A DNA stretch of 64,000 nucleotides from UBA1181 sp045226255 (GTDB lineage Bacteria; Bacteroidota; Bacteroidia; Bacteroidales; Paludibacteraceae): the NCBI GenBank assembly GCA_045226255.1, contig JBGVCG010000010.1, forward strand, positions 154,203 to 218,202, written 5' to 3'. Below the pieces are notes generated by a model. The model saw only the letters and a program-made list of their open reading frames with translations, was not told where the DNA came from and did not search any database. The stretch's first letter is position 1. Every line of letters starts with the position of its first letter. Both the position numbers and the translations under genes were made by a program. Positions 24,981 to 34,200 of this stretch are shown piece after piece.

Positions 24981-26378
24981 TTACCAAGAAGGGGCACCGT
25001 GCCCGTAGCAGACGTCCATCTCCTTGGTCAGCATAGCCTCCAACTGCAGGCGTTCCTTCTTCGCCAGCTCGGAGTCCATGTTCACGCTCGTCATCAGGTA
25101 AGGCGCCAGATGGTTGAACTCCTTCTGCTCCGCCGTGTAGCCTGCAGGATTCACAAGGATATCGCCTGTGAAAAGGATATTGTCCAAAAGAATCACCATC
25201 TCCCCTTTGCTATGACCTCCGTTACCATTGTAGAACTTAAAATCCATGCCGTGGATGGTCTGGCTACCAGCCAATATGCCTGCCGCATGCTCTTCCTCCT
25301 CCACAACTGCTAACCGGGACATTTCCGGAGGTGTGTAGTGGGACAATATCTTGCTGATTTTCACGTAAGGTTCATGTTGTTTGTATTGCTCCCTAAAGTT
25401 AGGCTGTGAAGCGTTCTCCAGCCGGAAATTCTCATACATGGAGCGGTTCACGTAGATTGTGTCGAAGAGGGAGACCATACCCAAGTGGTCGATGTCCGGA
25501 TGTGTGACGATCAGGCTCTTAGGCTTGGAACAGAAATCCTCGAACATGACGCTGAGGAGCTTGACCATCTCCTCCTTGTAGATGGCGAACCCGCTATCCA
25601 CGCAGACATACCCCTTCTTGTTCGCGATCACGTAGACGTTCGACCCGCACTCAGGCTCGATGCAGTGGATGGTGTAGTCCTTGTAGGTTTTGCAGGAGAC
25701 GCGCGGGTTGAAGCTCAATCCACGGTATTTGCTCAGCAGGTCGGCGAACTTGGCGATGTATTCGAAGGTCTTGTGCGGGCTCTGGTTCTTATCGTCCAGA
25801 AGCTGCATCACCAGGTTGGAGTTGGCGATCAGCTCGTTGATATCCTTCCGCTCCAAGTCCAGTTTCTTGGCGGCTCCGTTGGCGAAGGAGATGTAGAACA
25901 CCGTGTTGTCCAGGTTCTTCTCCGTCTTGTCGTACGTGATGATGCGCACCTCGCACAGGTCCGTCACGCTCTTCAGGAACTCGTCGACCTTGAACGGATC
26001 GTCGATGTAGAGCGCCATGCGGAAATACTGGTAAGGCGTGCTGTTCTCCTGCGAACTGATGTAGGAGATGTTGAAGTTATAACGGTTGATGAGCTCCAAG
26101 ACCGGCAACAGCACTCCAGGGCGGTCCTGCATCTTGAACTCCATCAGGATCACGTTCGCGTTATCGTCCTTGAAGAGGAAACCGTCCGTCTTCAGCTCGT
26201 CGTAAGCCTTCGCCACCAACTTCTCCTCACCGGAGACCTCCACGAAGAGGGTATGGGTGTCGATTGCGTTGTTGTAGCTGACACGGGTGATGTTAAGGCC
26301 CAGTTCCGATATGATCCTCACCATTTTCAGGAAGGAGCCGGGGCGGTCAGGAATATTCGTTATGAATGTTTTTTTCAT
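24981..26378 (-). CDS. ACT-ACT-metallo-beta-lactamase fusion protein
   Basis: A 465-residue cytoplasmic protein. Residues 1-75 (FITNIPDRPGSFLKMVRIIS) and about 78-155 (MEFKMQDRPGVLLPVLELIN) are two ACT domains, small-molecule (usually amino-acid) sensors. The C-terminal ~240 residues are a metallo-beta-lactamase-fold hydrolase with CVDSGFAIYKEE, the metal motif LIVTHPDIDHLG (an HxDxDH form rather than HxHxDH), GGHSKGEMVILLDNILFTGD and DVCYGHGAP. The substrate is unknown, and direct ligand control of the hydrolase is inferred. Its stop codon lies one base from the stop of the convergent barrel gene, with no terminator between. A -7 promoter box is at 26419. Confidence 0.8.
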   Translation of the reverse strand: MKKTFITNIPDRPGSFLKMVRIISELGLNITRVSYNNAIDTHTLFVEVSGEEKLVAKAYDELKTDGFLFKDDNANVILMEFKMQDRPGVLLPVLELINRYNFNISYISSQENSTPYQYFRMALYIDDPFKVDEFLKSVTDLCEVRIITYDKTEKNLDNTVFYISFANGAAKKLDLERKDINELIANSNLVMQLLDDKNQSPHKTFEYIAKFADLLSKYRGLSFNPRVSCKTYKDYTIHCIEPECGSNVYVIANKKGYVCVDSGFAIYKEEMVKLLSVMFEDFCSKPKSLIVTHPDIDHLGMVSLFDTIYVNRSMYENFRLENASQPNFREQYKQHEPYVKISKILSHYTPPEMSRLAVVEEEEHAAGILAGSQTIHGMDFKFYNGNGGHSKGEMVILLDNILFTGDILVNPAGYTAEQKEFNHLAPYLMTSVNMDSELAKKERLQLEAMLTKEMDVCYGHGAPSW

Positions 26379-26418
26379 AAAATCAACTGTGGGGTTCCTC
26401 CCCTAACGTTTTCGATAA

Positions 26419-26426
26419 CAAAGATA
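26419..26426 (-). promoter_or_regulatory. -7 box (TATCTTTG) for the ACT-MBL gene
   Basis: Consensus TAnnTTTG, leader about 35 bases. Apart from this and the next box, the gap 26379-26586 shows nothing I can name. Confidence 0.6.
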
Positions 26427-26532
26427 CACATAAAAGCGTTATCTTCTAATTGATTCGTTGAATAGAGGTTTTTATGACGCTAAGTTGAAGTCAATGCGAA
26501 TGGAGGGTCTTGTTAGATTTATGTCTATGTGA

Positions 26533-26540
26533 TATATTTG
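26533..26540 (+). promoter_or_regulatory. -7 box (TATATTTG) for the plug-domain gene
   Basis: Consensus TAnnTTTG about 47 bases before the start at 26587. Confidence 0.55.
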
Positions 26541-26586
26541 TGAAAACAGATTATTAATTTAGATGATTAACAACTAAACAACATAT

Positions 26587-27213
26587 ATGAATGCCACATG
26601 TGAAACTCTAAGAAACATCAGGGAACAAGTTGCCGACGCCAATGGTATCCCTTATAAGCCGCATGTCTGTACGTATGAGGGTCCGTGTTCGGGATCTTGT
26701 CCGTTATGCGAGGCTGAGGCTAGATACATTGAGGCCGAGCTGGAGAAACGTCAGAAAGCCAAACAGTCCGTCAACATTGTTGGTGTCGCGAAGGATAAGC
26801 TATCAGCCGCCACTGCCCTTTCTCAAAAAATAGCAGCCGCAACCATCACTGCTGTAATGACTCTCTCCGCACAGTCTGTTGATGTGATGGCACAAAATGC
26901 AGAAACATATAGTCGTTCAAGAGGGGGTACGGCGGGGGCAGTGAGTAGTTTAACTGGCACACGCAATCCGCTATATGTAATTGACGGCACGCCCATGAAC
27001 TGCGACAAAAATTCTCCCAACGTGAAATATTTGGCGTTAATAAATCCTAACGACATCGTCAATATGGAAGTTGTAAAAGACTCCACCGCACTCTCTCGGT
27101 ATCCCGATTGTGAAAGAAGCACCTATGGTGTGATTGAAATCACATTGAACAAAAAAGGTCATAAAAAATTCAAGAAATACCTAAAGGAACACAAGGAAGA
27201 CTCTTCTCATTAA
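26587..27213 (+). CDS. Stand-alone TonB-plug-like protein with Cys-rich N-terminus
   Basis: A 208-residue protein with an unusual combination. The first ~50 residues (VCTYEGPCSGSCPLCEAEAR) hold four Cys like a small zinc or redox site. A hydrophobic or alanine-rich stretch follows (LSQKIAAATITAVMTLSAQS), perhaps an internal membrane anchor. The C-terminal part reads like a SusC-type TonB plug: RNPLYVIDGTPMNCD, INPNDIVNMEVVKDSTALSRY, STYGVIEITLNKKGH. No beta-barrel follows, so it is not a transporter by itself. I recall similar short proteins in Bacteroides. It is a single gene with its own promoter. Function unknown; a decoy plug or a partner in a signalling complex is possible. Confidence 0.6.
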   Translation: MNATCETLRNIREQVADANGIPYKPHVCTYEGPCSGSCPLCEAEARYIEAELEKRQKAKQSVNIVGVAKDKLSAATALSQKIAAATITAVMTLSAQSVDVMAQNAETYSRSRGGTAGAVSSLTGTRNPLYVIDGTPMNCDKNSPNVKYLALINPNDIVNMEVVKDSTALSRYPDCERSTYGVIEITLNKKGHKKFKKYLKEHKEDSSH

Positions 27214-27266
27214 TTCCCCCATCCATAGACGGGAAAGGTCTATTATTATCTTCTTCACCGTTTTCT

Positions 27267-27629
27267 TCATTGGTTTTGCTTGTGGCGTTTATAGGTATAT
27301 TCCCCGAAATTGTACCATAGCACGCAGGTGTCTCCTAACGAGTAGTTGCCGCAATAATAGGGGTTCACCTCGCTACTGACAATCTCCTTCGATTCAACCA
27401 ACTCACAGTCGATGAACGGAACATCATGAGGGTTTGTCTCCAACCCGTGTTTCGACAAGCATGTGGTGTGTTTGCTATAAATCCGCACGATCACTCCTAA
27501 TTCCTCATGAGGCTCGGGAACCGGCATCGTCAGGAAATGGTACAATCCTCCAAAAACGATGGCGGAGAGAACCACAATGGTGGCTATGACCAACACTCGG
27601 GGTGAAACAATAGGTTCTTTTTCTCTCAT
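27267..27629 (-). CDS. Small single-span membrane protein, unknown
   Basis: A 120-residue protein with one N-terminal transmembrane segment (VLVIATIVVLSAIVFGGLYHF, residues ~13-33) and a C-terminal soluble part with four Cys (IYSKHTTCLSKHG, PFIDCELVESK, PYYCGNYSLGDTCVLWYNF), probably outside the membrane. No family recognised. It lies downstream of the pgm terminator and convergent to the plug-like gene. Confidence that it is a real gene is moderate; the transmembrane segment and codon pattern support it. Confidence 0.5.
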   Translation of the reverse strand: MREKEPIVSPRVLVIATIVVLSAIVFGGLYHFLTMPVPEPHEELGVIVRIYSKHTTCLSKHGLETNPHDVPFIDCELVESKEIVSSEVNPYYCGNYSLGDTCVLWYNFGEYTYKRHKQNQ

Positions 27630-27654
27630 AATTCCAATTATTTATGGTTTGAAA

Positions 27655-27692
27655 ATAAAAAGGTCTCGAGCCAAACAACCCGAGACCTTTCC
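27655..27692 (-). terminator. Rho-independent terminator of pgm
   Basis: Minus strand AAAGGTCTCG - 12-base loop - CGAGACCTTT followed by TTATTTTC, starting about 30 bases after the stop. Confidence 0.85.
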
Positions 27693-27720
27693 TTTTCGTT
27701 ATTAGAAGGTTAAATACCTA

Positions 27721-29463
27721 CTAGAGGTTCAAAGACTTCTTGATAGCCTCCACCTTCGTGTTAGCTACGTCGCAAGCCTTCTTGTATTCAGAAGCATCCT
27801 TCATGTCACCTTTCACCTCGATGTAGAACTTGATCTTAGGCTCCGTACCTGAAGGGCGCACGCTCACCTTCGTACCGTCCTCGGTGAACCATTGGATCAC
27901 GTTGGCCGTCTCCGGCATGTTGATGACCTTCACTTCGCCACACTTCACGCAAGTCTGCTTCAGTGACTTGAAATCCTTTATCTTCTTCACTGGTGAACCA
28001 GCCAACTCCTTTGGAGGGTTCTGGCGGAAGTTCTCCATCATCGCCTTGATTTCGTCCGCACCGCTCTTGCCTGGCTTCACCACGCTGATGGCGCTCTCTC
28101 TTTGGAATCCGTACTCCTTGTAGATGTTCATGAGCAACTCGTAGAGCGTCATGCCGTTATCCTTCGCCCAAGCAGCGATCTCGCAGATGAGGCAGATGGA
28201 AGCCGGTGAATCCTTGTCGCGTACCTTGTCGTAAGGCAAGAAGCCGAATGACTCCTCTCCACCTCCGATGTACTTCTCCTTTCCTTCGTTCATGCGGATT
28301 CTGTAGGCGATCCATTTGAATCCGGTGTACTCGTCGTAGAGCTTCACGTTGTTCTTGTCGGCGATCTCACGGATCAGCTCAGAAGTCACGATGGTCTTCA
28401 CCAAGAACTCGTTGCCCTTCAACTTGCCCAACTTCTTCATGTTGGTGATGATGTAGTAGCAGAACATCATGCAAGTCTGGTTACCATTGATAATCACCCA
28501 CTCGCCCTTGTCATCGCGGCAAACGATAGCCAAGCGGTCTGCATCAGGGTCGGAAGCGATCACGAGGTCGGCTCCCAATTTCGTACCCAAGTTCATACCC
28601 ATCGTCATCGCCTCGGCGTTCTCCGGGTTCGGAGACTTCACCGTAGGGAAGTTGCCGTCGATCACCATCTGTTCAGGCACGACGTTGATATTCTGGAATC
28701 CCCAAGAACGCAGGCACAATGGGATGATCACACGTCCTGTACCATGCAATGGGGAATAAACGATATTCAAATTCTTTTGACGGTTGATGACGTCCTGATC
28801 CACCATAGCCTCTTTCACAGCCATCATGTAATCATAATCCATCTCTCCTCCGATGATCGTGATAAGGTCCTTATTAGGCGTGAATTTCACGTCGGAGATC
28901 TGCACCTTGTTCACCTCGTCGATGATGCCCTTGTCGTGAGGGGCAAGCACCTGTGCGCCATCGTCCCAATAAGCCTTGTAGCCATTGTACTCCTTCGGGT
29001 TATGGGAGGCAGTGATGTTCACACCGCTCTGGCAACCCAGCTGACGGATAGCGAAAGAGATTTCAGGAGTCGGACGGAGACTCTCGAACAAATAGGCGTG
29101 AATACCATTGGCTGAGAAGATGTCAGCCACGATCTCCGCGAAAAGGCGGGAATTGTTGCGGCAGTCATGTCCTACCACCACGCTGATCTCCTTCTTGCCG
29201 GCGAATGCCTTCTTCAAGTAGTTGGCGAGACCCTGGGTAGCCATACCCACCACGTATTTGTTCATGCGGTTGGTGCCGACACCCATGATGCCACGAAGAC
29301 CTCCTGTGCCGAATTCGAGGTTTTGGTAAAAAGCGTCAATCAAATCCGTCTTGTCAGGATTGTCCAATAAGCGTTGAACCTCACTCTTCGTCTCTGCGTC
29401 GAAATCACCCTTCAACCAGGCGTTAGCTCTGGCGGTAACCTCCTGCAATAATGCGTTATCCAT
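27721..29463 (-). CDS. pgm: Phosphoglucomutase/phosphomannomutase
   Basis: Interconverts hexose 1- and 6-phosphates, feeding glycogen, nucleotide sugars and glycolysis. The 580 residues carry the family landmarks: GTGGLRGIMGVGTNRMN, the phosphoserine loop TASHNPKEYNGYKAYW (Ser in the middle), the metal loop ASDPDADRLAI, the sugar-binding GGGEESFGFL and the phosphate-binding RPSGTEPKIKFYIEV. Length and motifs match the long PGM2-type enzyme of Bacteroidota. It ends the minus-strand run secA-lgt-nagB-pgm and has its own terminator; a strong hairpin separates it from nagB. Confidence 0.93.
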   Translation of the reverse strand: MDNALLQEVTARANAWLKGDFDAETKSEVQRLLDNPDKTDLIDAFYQNLEFGTGGLRGIMGVGTNRMNKYVVGMATQGLANYLKKAFAGKKEISVVVGHDCRNNSRLFAEIVADIFSANGIHAYLFESLRPTPEISFAIRQLGCQSGVNITASHNPKEYNGYKAYWDDGAQVLAPHDKGIIDEVNKVQISDVKFTPNKDLITIIGGEMDYDYMMAVKEAMVDQDVINRQKNLNIVYSPLHGTGRVIIPLCLRSWGFQNINVVPEQMVIDGNFPTVKSPNPENAEAMTMGMNLGTKLGADLVIASDPDADRLAIVCRDDKGEWVIINGNQTCMMFCYYIITNMKKLGKLKGNEFLVKTIVTSELIREIADKNNVKLYDEYTGFKWIAYRIRMNEGKEKYIGGGEESFGFLPYDKVRDKDSPASICLICEIAAWAKDNGMTLYELLMNIYKEYGFQRESAISVVKPGKSGADEIKAMMENFRQNPPKELAGSPVKKIKDFKSLKQTCVKCGEVKVINMPETANVIQWFTEDGTKVSVRPSGTEPKIKFYIEVKGDMKDASEYKKACDVANTKVEAIKKSLNL

Positions 29464-29531
29464 TCTGTTTTATATTAGGTTATACGAAAAATAGGCAGGG
29501 TCGTTTCGCAACCCTCCATGTCAGTTGAAGA

Positions 29532-29567
29532 CGAGGTGGCTCTCCTCTGAGAGGAGAACCCGCCTCG
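29532..29567 (-). terminator. Hairpin between nagB and pgm
   Basis: CGAGG...TCTCCTC-TGA-GAGGAGA...CCTCG, about 14 base pairs with small internal mismatches. No U-run follows, so it may be an attenuator or mRNA-stability stem rather than a full terminator. Confidence 0.55.
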
Positions 29568-29574
29568 ACTATAT

Positions 29575-30369
29575 TTACAATAAGTTTTCCTTCTCGATAT
29601 CCTTGAAGTAACGGTAAGTGGAAACCTTCAACTCGAAGGTAGCCAACTCGTCACACACGATGATACCCTTCTGGTGCAACTGCAATGCGCTCAACGTGCA
29701 CATTTGGCAAACACCGCCCTCGATGGCCTGTTGCATAGCGCGTGCCTTGTTGTAGCCGCTCACGAGGATCATCACCTCCTTAGCGTCCATGATGGTGCCC
29801 ACACCTACGGTCAACGCTGAAGTAGGAACCTTGCTCATATCGTTGTCAAAGAAACGTGAGTTAGCGATGATGGTGTCAGTCGTCAAGTGTTTCAGACGAG
29901 TGCGGGAAGTCAAGGAAGATCCTGGCTCGTTGAAGGCGATGTGTCCGTCAGGACCGATACCGCCGACGAAGAGTTGGATACCACCAGCCTTACGGATGCG
30001 GGCCTCGTAGTCCTCACACTCCTTCGCAAGATCCGGAGCGTTTCCGTTCAATATATTTACCTGATTCTCAGGAATATCTATATGCTTGAAGAAGTTATTC
30101 CACATGAAAGAATAGTAGCTCTCAGGATGCTCCTTAGGCAAGTTAACATACTCGTCCATGTTGAATGTGATCACATTCTTGAAGGAGACAACGCCCGCCT
30201 TGTTCAATTTGATAAGTTCGCGATACATGCCAAGAGGGGAAGAACCCGTAGGCAGACCCAAAACGAACTTACGGTCTGGTGTTGGCTTAAAAGCGTTGAT
30301 AGTGTCCGCTACGTGTTGTGCGGCCCACTTTGAAACGGAATCATAATCCGATTGAATAAGAACTCTCAT
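29575..30369 (-). CDS. nagB: Glucosamine-6-phosphate deaminase
   Basis: Converts glucosamine 6-phosphate to fructose 6-phosphate and ammonia, linking amino-sugar use to glycolysis. The 264 residues show FVLGLPTGSSPLGMYREL (phosphate loop), the catalytic Asp in FNMDEYVNLPKEHPES, GGIGPDGHIAFNEPGSSL (Asp/His pair and lid Glu) and SALTVGVGTIMDAKEVMIL. It sits between lgt (31 bases upstream) and pgm, both sugar or envelope genes. The length is normal. Confidence 0.95.
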   Translation of the reverse strand: MRVLIQSDYDSVSKWAAQHVADTINAFKPTPDRKFVLGLPTGSSPLGMYRELIKLNKAGVVSFKNVITFNMDEYVNLPKEHPESYYSFMWNNFFKHIDIPENQVNILNGNAPDLAKECEDYEARIRKAGGIQLFVGGIGPDGHIAFNEPGSSLTSRTRLKHLTTDTIIANSRFFDNDMSKVPTSALTVGVGTIMDAKEVMILVSGYNKARAMQQAIEGGVCQMCTLSALQLHQKGIIVCDELATFELKVSTYRYFKDIEKENLL

Positions 30370-30400
30370 ATATAAATTTTATAAAGTTAAGAAGCGTGTT

Positions 30401-31249
30401 TTATTCATGGGTAATTTTCAACCCTTCCTCCTTACGCATCTGTCCTATCGACTTGTAAAGCATGTATACGCCCCACAGAATCAACGGTACACTCAACCAC
30501 TGTCCCATATTGAGGGTCATGTCATCCTCGAAATCCTCCTGATTGTTCTTAATGAACTCCAAGAAGAAACGGGTCAGGAAGACGCCTATCAAAAAGACAC
30601 CGAATATAAAGCCTTCGAACTTACGGGCATTGGTTTTCCAGTAAAGGAACATCAAAATGCTGAATGTCACCAAGCAATAGAGCGCCTCGTATATCTGTGT
30701 CGGATGACTCGGTGCCGAGAAGACCGGGTCTGCGCCAGCCTGCCAGTGGTGGATGTTCTTAATGAATGCGAAAGCCCATGGCACATCCGTCGCATGACCA
30801 TATATCTCATGGTTCATCAAATTGCCGAGTCGAATGCACGCTCCACCGATGGCGACAGCGATGACGATTCGATCCATAACCCAAATATAAGTTTTTTTCG
30901 CGACATTTTTGTTGAATAGCCACAAAGAAATTATGATACCGCATGCACCTCCATGACTTGACAAACCTCCCTTCCACACACACAGCACATCGGCGAGATT
31001 CGAGAAATAGTATTTCGGGTCATAGAAGAAGCAGTGTCCGATACGCGCACCGACCACCGTTCCGACCAACATATAAAGGAAGAGCTTGTCCAGCTGATCT
31101 TGCGTCATTCCCTCCCGATGGTAGACCTTCGATTCAACCCAATAGCCCAAGAAAAAGGCCAAAGCCCACATCAAGCCGTACCAACGGATGGTCAACGAAC
31201 CGAAGGAGACAATGTCAGGATCAACAGTCCAAGTGATATACGACAACAT
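30401..31249 (-). CDS. lgt: Prolipoprotein diacylglyceryl transferase
   Basis: Inner-membrane enzyme that attaches diacylglycerol to the lipobox Cys of prolipoproteins, so it services the many lipoproteins encoded here. Over 282 residues it has seven or so hydrophobic segments, the motif GARIGHCFFYDPKYYF, WKGGLSSHGGACGI and the signature ACIRLGNLMNHEIYG. It starts 13 bases after the secA stop, in an export-themed pair. Confidence 0.95.
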   Translation of the reverse strand: MLSYITWTVDPDIVSFGSLTIRWYGLMWALAFFLGYWVESKVYHREGMTQDQLDKLFLYMLVGTVVGARIGHCFFYDPKYYFSNLADVLCVWKGGLSSHGGACGIIISLWLFNKNVAKKTYIWVMDRIVIAVAIGGACIRLGNLMNHEIYGHATDVPWAFAFIKNIHHWQAGADPVFSAPSHPTQIYEALYCLVTFSILMFLYWKTNARKFEGFIFGVFLIGVFLTRFFLEFIKNNQEDFEDDMTLNMGQWLSVPLILWGVYMLYKSIGQMRKEEGLKITHE

Positions 31250-31262
31250 ACTTCAACCGCAA

Positions 31263-34200
31263 TTAAAGGTCTTTACCATGACAATTCTTAAACTTCTTGC
31301 CAGAGCCACAAGGACACGGATCATTTCTACCCACGCGAGGCTCCGCGCGTACTGGATCTATGCGTCTTGGCTGTTGAGGCGCGCGGGATGGCGTCTCGGA
31401 GCGGTTCTCCACATATTTCGACTTGTCCTCCATCTCCTCAGGAGCCGCTTCCCTCACATTCTCTGGAGCTCGCTGCTGTACAGGGATTTGCGCGCGCATC
31501 AAGACAGATACCGAACTGAAGTTCGTGTCGATCTGCATCTGCTCGTACAAAGCGTATGACTCAAGCTTGTAGATCAAGAGAGGATCCTTCTGCTCGTAGC
31601 TAGCGTTCTGTACGGAGTGACGCAACTCGTCCATCTCACGCAGGTGACGCTTCCAATGCTCGTCAATGTTATGCAAGAGGACGCCTCGCTCAAATGCCTT
31701 GATAATCGCCTTGCCGTCAGTCTCATATGCTTCCTTCAGGTTGACAGGGATATTGTACATGATCTTACCATCCGTGATAGGGATGATGATGTTCTGGAAA
31801 CGTTCACCCTGCTCCTCGTACACTCTCTTAATCACTGGATTTGCCACATTGGCGATATTATCCATCTTACGCTTGAACGACTCCAAAGCGGCATCGAAGA
31901 GACTATCCACCACATCCTCCGTCTTCATATTACGGAACTCTCCCTCTGAGAGAGGTGCCTCAATCGAGAATATGCGGAGTGTCTCATCCAAGAAATATTC
32001 GTAGGCGAAGTTCGGCTTCGATCTATTCACGATTGCTCTTGCCGCACCATATATCATGTCCACGGTGTTTGCGCCCAAACGCTCGCCCATCAGGGTCTGT
32101 CGTCTCCTGCGGTAAACCACCTCACGTTGTTTGTTCATCACATCGTCATACTCCAACAAACGCTTACGGATACCGAAGTGGTTCTCCTCCACCTTCTTCT
32201 GCGCACGCTCGATGGACTTCGATATCATGTTGTGCTCAATCATCTCACCCTCCTTGAATCCTAGCTTGTCCATGACGCCAGAGATCCTCTCTGAACCGAA
32301 CAGACGCATCAGGTTGTCTTCGAGAGACACGAAGAATACGGATGAACCCGGGTCTCCTTGACGTCCTGAACGACCACGCAACTGACGGTCCACACGACGA
32401 GACTCGTGACGCTCCGTACCGATGATGGCCAAACCACCAGCAGCCTTCACTTCGTCGGAGAGCTTGATATCGGTACCACGACCGGCCATGTTCGTGGCGA
32501 TGGTCACGATACTGCGTTGACCAGCCTTGGCGACAATCTCAGCCTCCTTCTGGTGCAACTTAGCGTTCAACACATTGTGCTCTATCTTCCTCATCGTCAG
32601 CATTTTGCTCAACAACTCGGAAATCTCGACGGATGTCGTACCCACAAGAACCGGGCGACCCGACTCAACCAATTTCACAATCTCTTCGATGACTGCGTTA
32701 TACTTCTCCCTCTTGGTGCGGTATACGCGGTCCTCCATATCTATTCTGGCAATCGGACGGTTCGTCGGAATGATGACAACATCCAACTTATAAATGTTCC
32801 AGAACTCACCAGCCTCGGTCTCGGCAGTACCGGTCATACCAGCCAGCTTGTTGTACATTCTAAAGTAGTTCTGCAAGGTGATGGTCGCGAAGGTTTGCGT
32901 GGCAGCTTCCACTTTCACCTTCTCCTTCGCCTCGATAGCTTGGTGCAATCCATCCGAGTAACGACGGCCCTCCATGATACGACCCGTTTGCTCGTCGACG
33001 ATCTTCACCTGACCGTCAATCACCACATATTCCTGGTCTTTGTCGAACAACGTGTATGCCTTCAACAATTGGTTCACCGTATGCACACGCTCCGTCTTGA
33101 TGGAGTAGTTGCTCAATATCTCGTCCTTCTTCGCTTGATAATCCTCCGGAGAGAGCCCCAACCTATCCAATTCAGCCAATTCGGCGCCGACGTCCGGCAT
33201 CACAAAGAATTGCGTGTCCTCCGACACACCCGTCAACGCATCGATACCCTTGTCGGTCAAATCGATGGTACGGTTCTTCTCGTCGATGACGAAGTAGAGA
33301 GGGTCTGTCGCAATGTGCATGTTCTTGTTCTGCTCAGCGATGTAGAACTCCTCCGTCTTCAGCAATATGGTTTTGTTTCCCTGCTCACTCAAGAACTTGA
33401 TGAGCGGTTGGTTCTTAGGCAATGCCTTGTAGGAACGGAAGAGTGCCAAAGCACCCTCTTCCTGGTCTTTCTTGTCTTCCGACTTCAGCAGGCGCTTAGC
33501 CTCCGTCAAATAGTTCGTGGCCAACACTTTCTGCTTTGCGACCAATTGTTCCACACGTGGGCAAAGCTGCTCGAATTGTTGGTCATCCCCCTTCGGCACA
33601 GGACCTGAGATGATCAAAGGGGTACGGGCATCATCGATCAGGACGGAGTCGACCTCATCGACAATCGCATAATTATGTTTACGCTGCACCAATTCAACAG
33701 GGTTGGTCGCCATGTTATCACGAAGGTAATCGAAACCAAACTCATTGTTTGTTCCGAAGGTGATATCGGCCGCATAGGCCTTGCGACGCTCAGGAGAATT
33801 CGGACGGTGCTTGTCGATGCAATCCACCGACAAACCGTGGAACTGGTACAAAGGACCCATCCACTCGGAGTCACGTTTAGAAAGGTAATCGTTCACAGTG
33901 ATGACGTGCACACCGCAACCGGTCAACGCGTTCAGGAAGACAGGCAAGGTAGCCACCAAGGTTTTTCCTTCACCCGTAGCCATCTCGGCAATCTTACCTT
34001 TGTGCAATACCACACCACCGAACAACTGCACATCGTAATGCACCATGTTCCAAGTGATTTCATTTCCTCCTGCAAGCCAATGGTTATGATAGATGGCATT
34101 GTCTCCGTCAATCTCGACGAAATCTTTCGTGGCGGCAAGCTCACGATCCATGTCAGTAGCAGTCACAAGGATGCTCTCACTCTCAGAAAAACGACGCGCC

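Noticed and set aside
25485..26453. 322-residue plus-strand frame opposite the ACT-MBL gene
   Set aside because: Antisense shadow rich in Val/Asp/His; it covers the promoter of the real gene.
27630..27720. Attenuator controlling the 120-residue membrane protein
   Set aside because: The hairpin here is better explained as the pgm terminator; I see no alternative stem or leader peptide.
32406..33608. 400-residue plus-strand frame opposite secA
   Set aside because: Exact antisense of secA with His/Leu/Arg-rich, family-less translation; secA itself is unmistakable.
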